A stretch of DNA of 64,000 nt from JAKAVN01 sp963734845 (lineage in GTDB: Bacteria; Desulfobacterota; Binatia; Binatales; Binataceae), in the NCBI GenBank assembly GCA_963734845.1, contig CAVTIS010000011.1, forward strand, positions 124,001 to 188,000, given 5' to 3'. The position numbers and the translations under genes are program-made. Below the pieces are notes generated by a model. That model made no database searches, was not told where the DNA came from, and saw nothing but the letters and a program-made list of their open reading frames with translations. Of this stretch, positions 63,350 to 64,000 are shown one piece after another. Numbering within the stretch: position 1 is the stretch's first letter; each line of letters opens with the position of its first letter.

Positions 63350-63388
63350 TACGACATCCTGGAGTTTATGCGCCGCGTGGTGTAACGG
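63350..63388 (+). repeat. 39-bp direct repeat, copy B
   Basis: Second copy of the 3' end of the CitE-like gene (38 of 39 bases identical to 62228-62266), here not attached to any coding sequence. The stretch 63113-63349 between the tRNA remnant and this copy holds three GTGTCCA motifs (from about 63237) and no supported gene. Confidence 0.85.
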
Positions 63389-63399
63389 CGATGAGCCTT

Positions 63400-64000
63400 T
63401 CACCAGTACGAAAGCCAGAGCGTCTGCCGCCCCGCAGGTATTGATACCGCCAGCAGCCCGCCCTGGGAGATGACGGTGCCGCGTCCGGCGGTGAGTCGCC
63501 AGAAGCGGTCGTAATTCTGGTTCACCACCAGTGTGGTCGCACTTGGCGCATCAACGGTGAAGCCCAGGCGGTCGGGGGTCCATTTGACCAGCTCGATCGT
63601 GCCCGCGCCGAGCAGGTACTGCTCGCCACGGTAGTTGGGTTCGCCGCTCGCGGCGACGGAGCTATTCCATTCCGTGTAGTCGTAGCAGTTGATTATTCCC
63701 AGGTTCTGGGAGGTCAAGCGCACCATGTCGCGCGAGACGATCGTGTACCCGCTACCCGGCTCGCGCACCTGACGGAAATCTCCGGGAGCGACGGCTGCGA
63801 CCTGATTTTGCAGCGGATAGCGCAAGTTGTACGTCCCCACCCAAAAACAGTCGAGCGTGGCAGCCACGACAAGCGCGGCTGCGATCGCGGATCCACAACC
63901 AGCGGCGATCCAGTCCGCACCGAAACCCGCGAGCACCGCGATCACCTGCACCAGCGGAACAATAAACCGGTAGGGCAGATGCTCCCACGAGAACACGGGC
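63400..64000 (-). CDS. Membrane protein, C-terminal part (YfhO-like/GT-C-type)
   Basis: The gene enters from the right edge and ends at 63400. The visible 200 codons show hydrophobic helices (RFIVPLVQVIAVLAGFGADWIAAG, SAIAAALVVAATLDCFWVG) and a beta-rich soluble end with TTLVVNQNYDRFWRLTAG and LLAVSIPAGRQTLWLSYW, as seen in the C-terminal domain of YfhO-like membrane glycosyl or teichoic-acid-modifying proteins. The first codon in the window (GTG at 63996) is probably internal. Confidence 0.65.
   Translation of the reverse strand, partial: PVFSWEHLPYRFIVPLVQVIAVLAGFGADWIAAGCGSAIAAALVVAATLDCFWVGTYNLRYPLQNQVAAVAPGDFRQVREPGSGYTIVSRDMVRLTSQNLGIINCYDYTEWNSSVAASGEPNYRGEQYLLGAGTIELVKWTPDRLGFTVDAPSATTLVVNQNYDRFWRLTAGRGTVISQGGLLAVSIPAGRQTLWLSYW

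Noticed and set aside
63095..63385. 96-codon plus-strand frame ending YDILEFMRRVV
   Set aside because: Its last residues come only from the 39-bp repeat of the CitE-like gene; the rest has no protein-like pattern and crosses the tRNA remnant.

Overview
The window is a high-GC chromosomal segment packed with bacterial genes on both strands, with little mobile DNA. It suggests an uncultured diderm bacterium from a deep-branching, environmentally widespread lineage, for example Binatota, Rokubacteria or a deltaproteobacterium-like group. That placement is inference. It rests on an 11-subunit complex I operon lacking nuoEFG, three luciferase-like flavin/F420 oxidoreductases, a DUF169 protein, several ring-cleavage or xenobiotic-type enzymes (FAH, GST, HCCA isomerase, CMD) and a sigma-54-type regulator for Kdp. 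No rRNA or classical phylogenetic marker is available here to settle it.

Layout. 1-814: the start of an SDR gene and a divergent carboxymuconolactone-decarboxylase-like gene. 846-11675 (minus): the complex I operon nuoA-B-C-D-H-I-J-K-L-M-N, with a good sigma-70 promoter at 11751-11779. 11844-19871: a mixed block of nitroreductase, FAH hydrolase, two small zinc-ribbon proteins, GST, an ArnT-like glycosyltransferase, an isoaspartyl peptidase, a trans-aconitate methyltransferase and a D-2-hydroxyacid dehydrogenase. 19985-29892 (plus): a PDZ protein, then mfd, a SurA-like foldase, pdxA, uvrA and a small lipoprotein, so two nucleotide-excision-repair genes lie in one run. 29930-31616: a decayed LolA-like pseudogene, a DUF169 gene and a small ORF. 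31843-35577: a PadR regulator, HlyD adaptor, ABC ATPase and ABC-2 permease in an efflux operon with a candidate operator.

35621-40545 holds a di-iron ferritin-like protein with two small coupled partners, tRNA-Cys, two LLM flavoproteins and a bacterioferritin-like protein. 40995-44924 holds an MFS transporter and a three-gene operon ending in a lipocalin-like unknown. 45168-54076 is a complete potassium-uptake and sensing locus: a 30-residue membrane peptide, kdpF, kdpA, kdpB, kdpC, a KdpD sensor lacking its kinase half, a separate HAMP/PAS histidine kinase, and an NtrC-type sigma-54 activator in place of KdpE. Its upstream gap carries -24/-12-like elements and repeated AGCGCA half-sites. 54120-63033 holds oxidoreductases, an FAD/Fe-S fusion protein, an NTF2-like protein, a CitE-like lyase and a methyltransferase. 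The region 62228-63388 is bracketed by a 39-bp direct repeat made from the 3' end of the CitE-like gene and contains a tRNA 3'-half remnant. The window ends inside a membrane protein gene.

The most interesting points are the sigma-54-wired split Kdp sensor with its upstream sites, the R2-type di-iron operon with an apparently non-canonical downstream start, the scar-like 62.2-63.4 kb region, and the 30-bp repeats upstream of mfd. No CRISPR array, intact transposase or integrase was seen.
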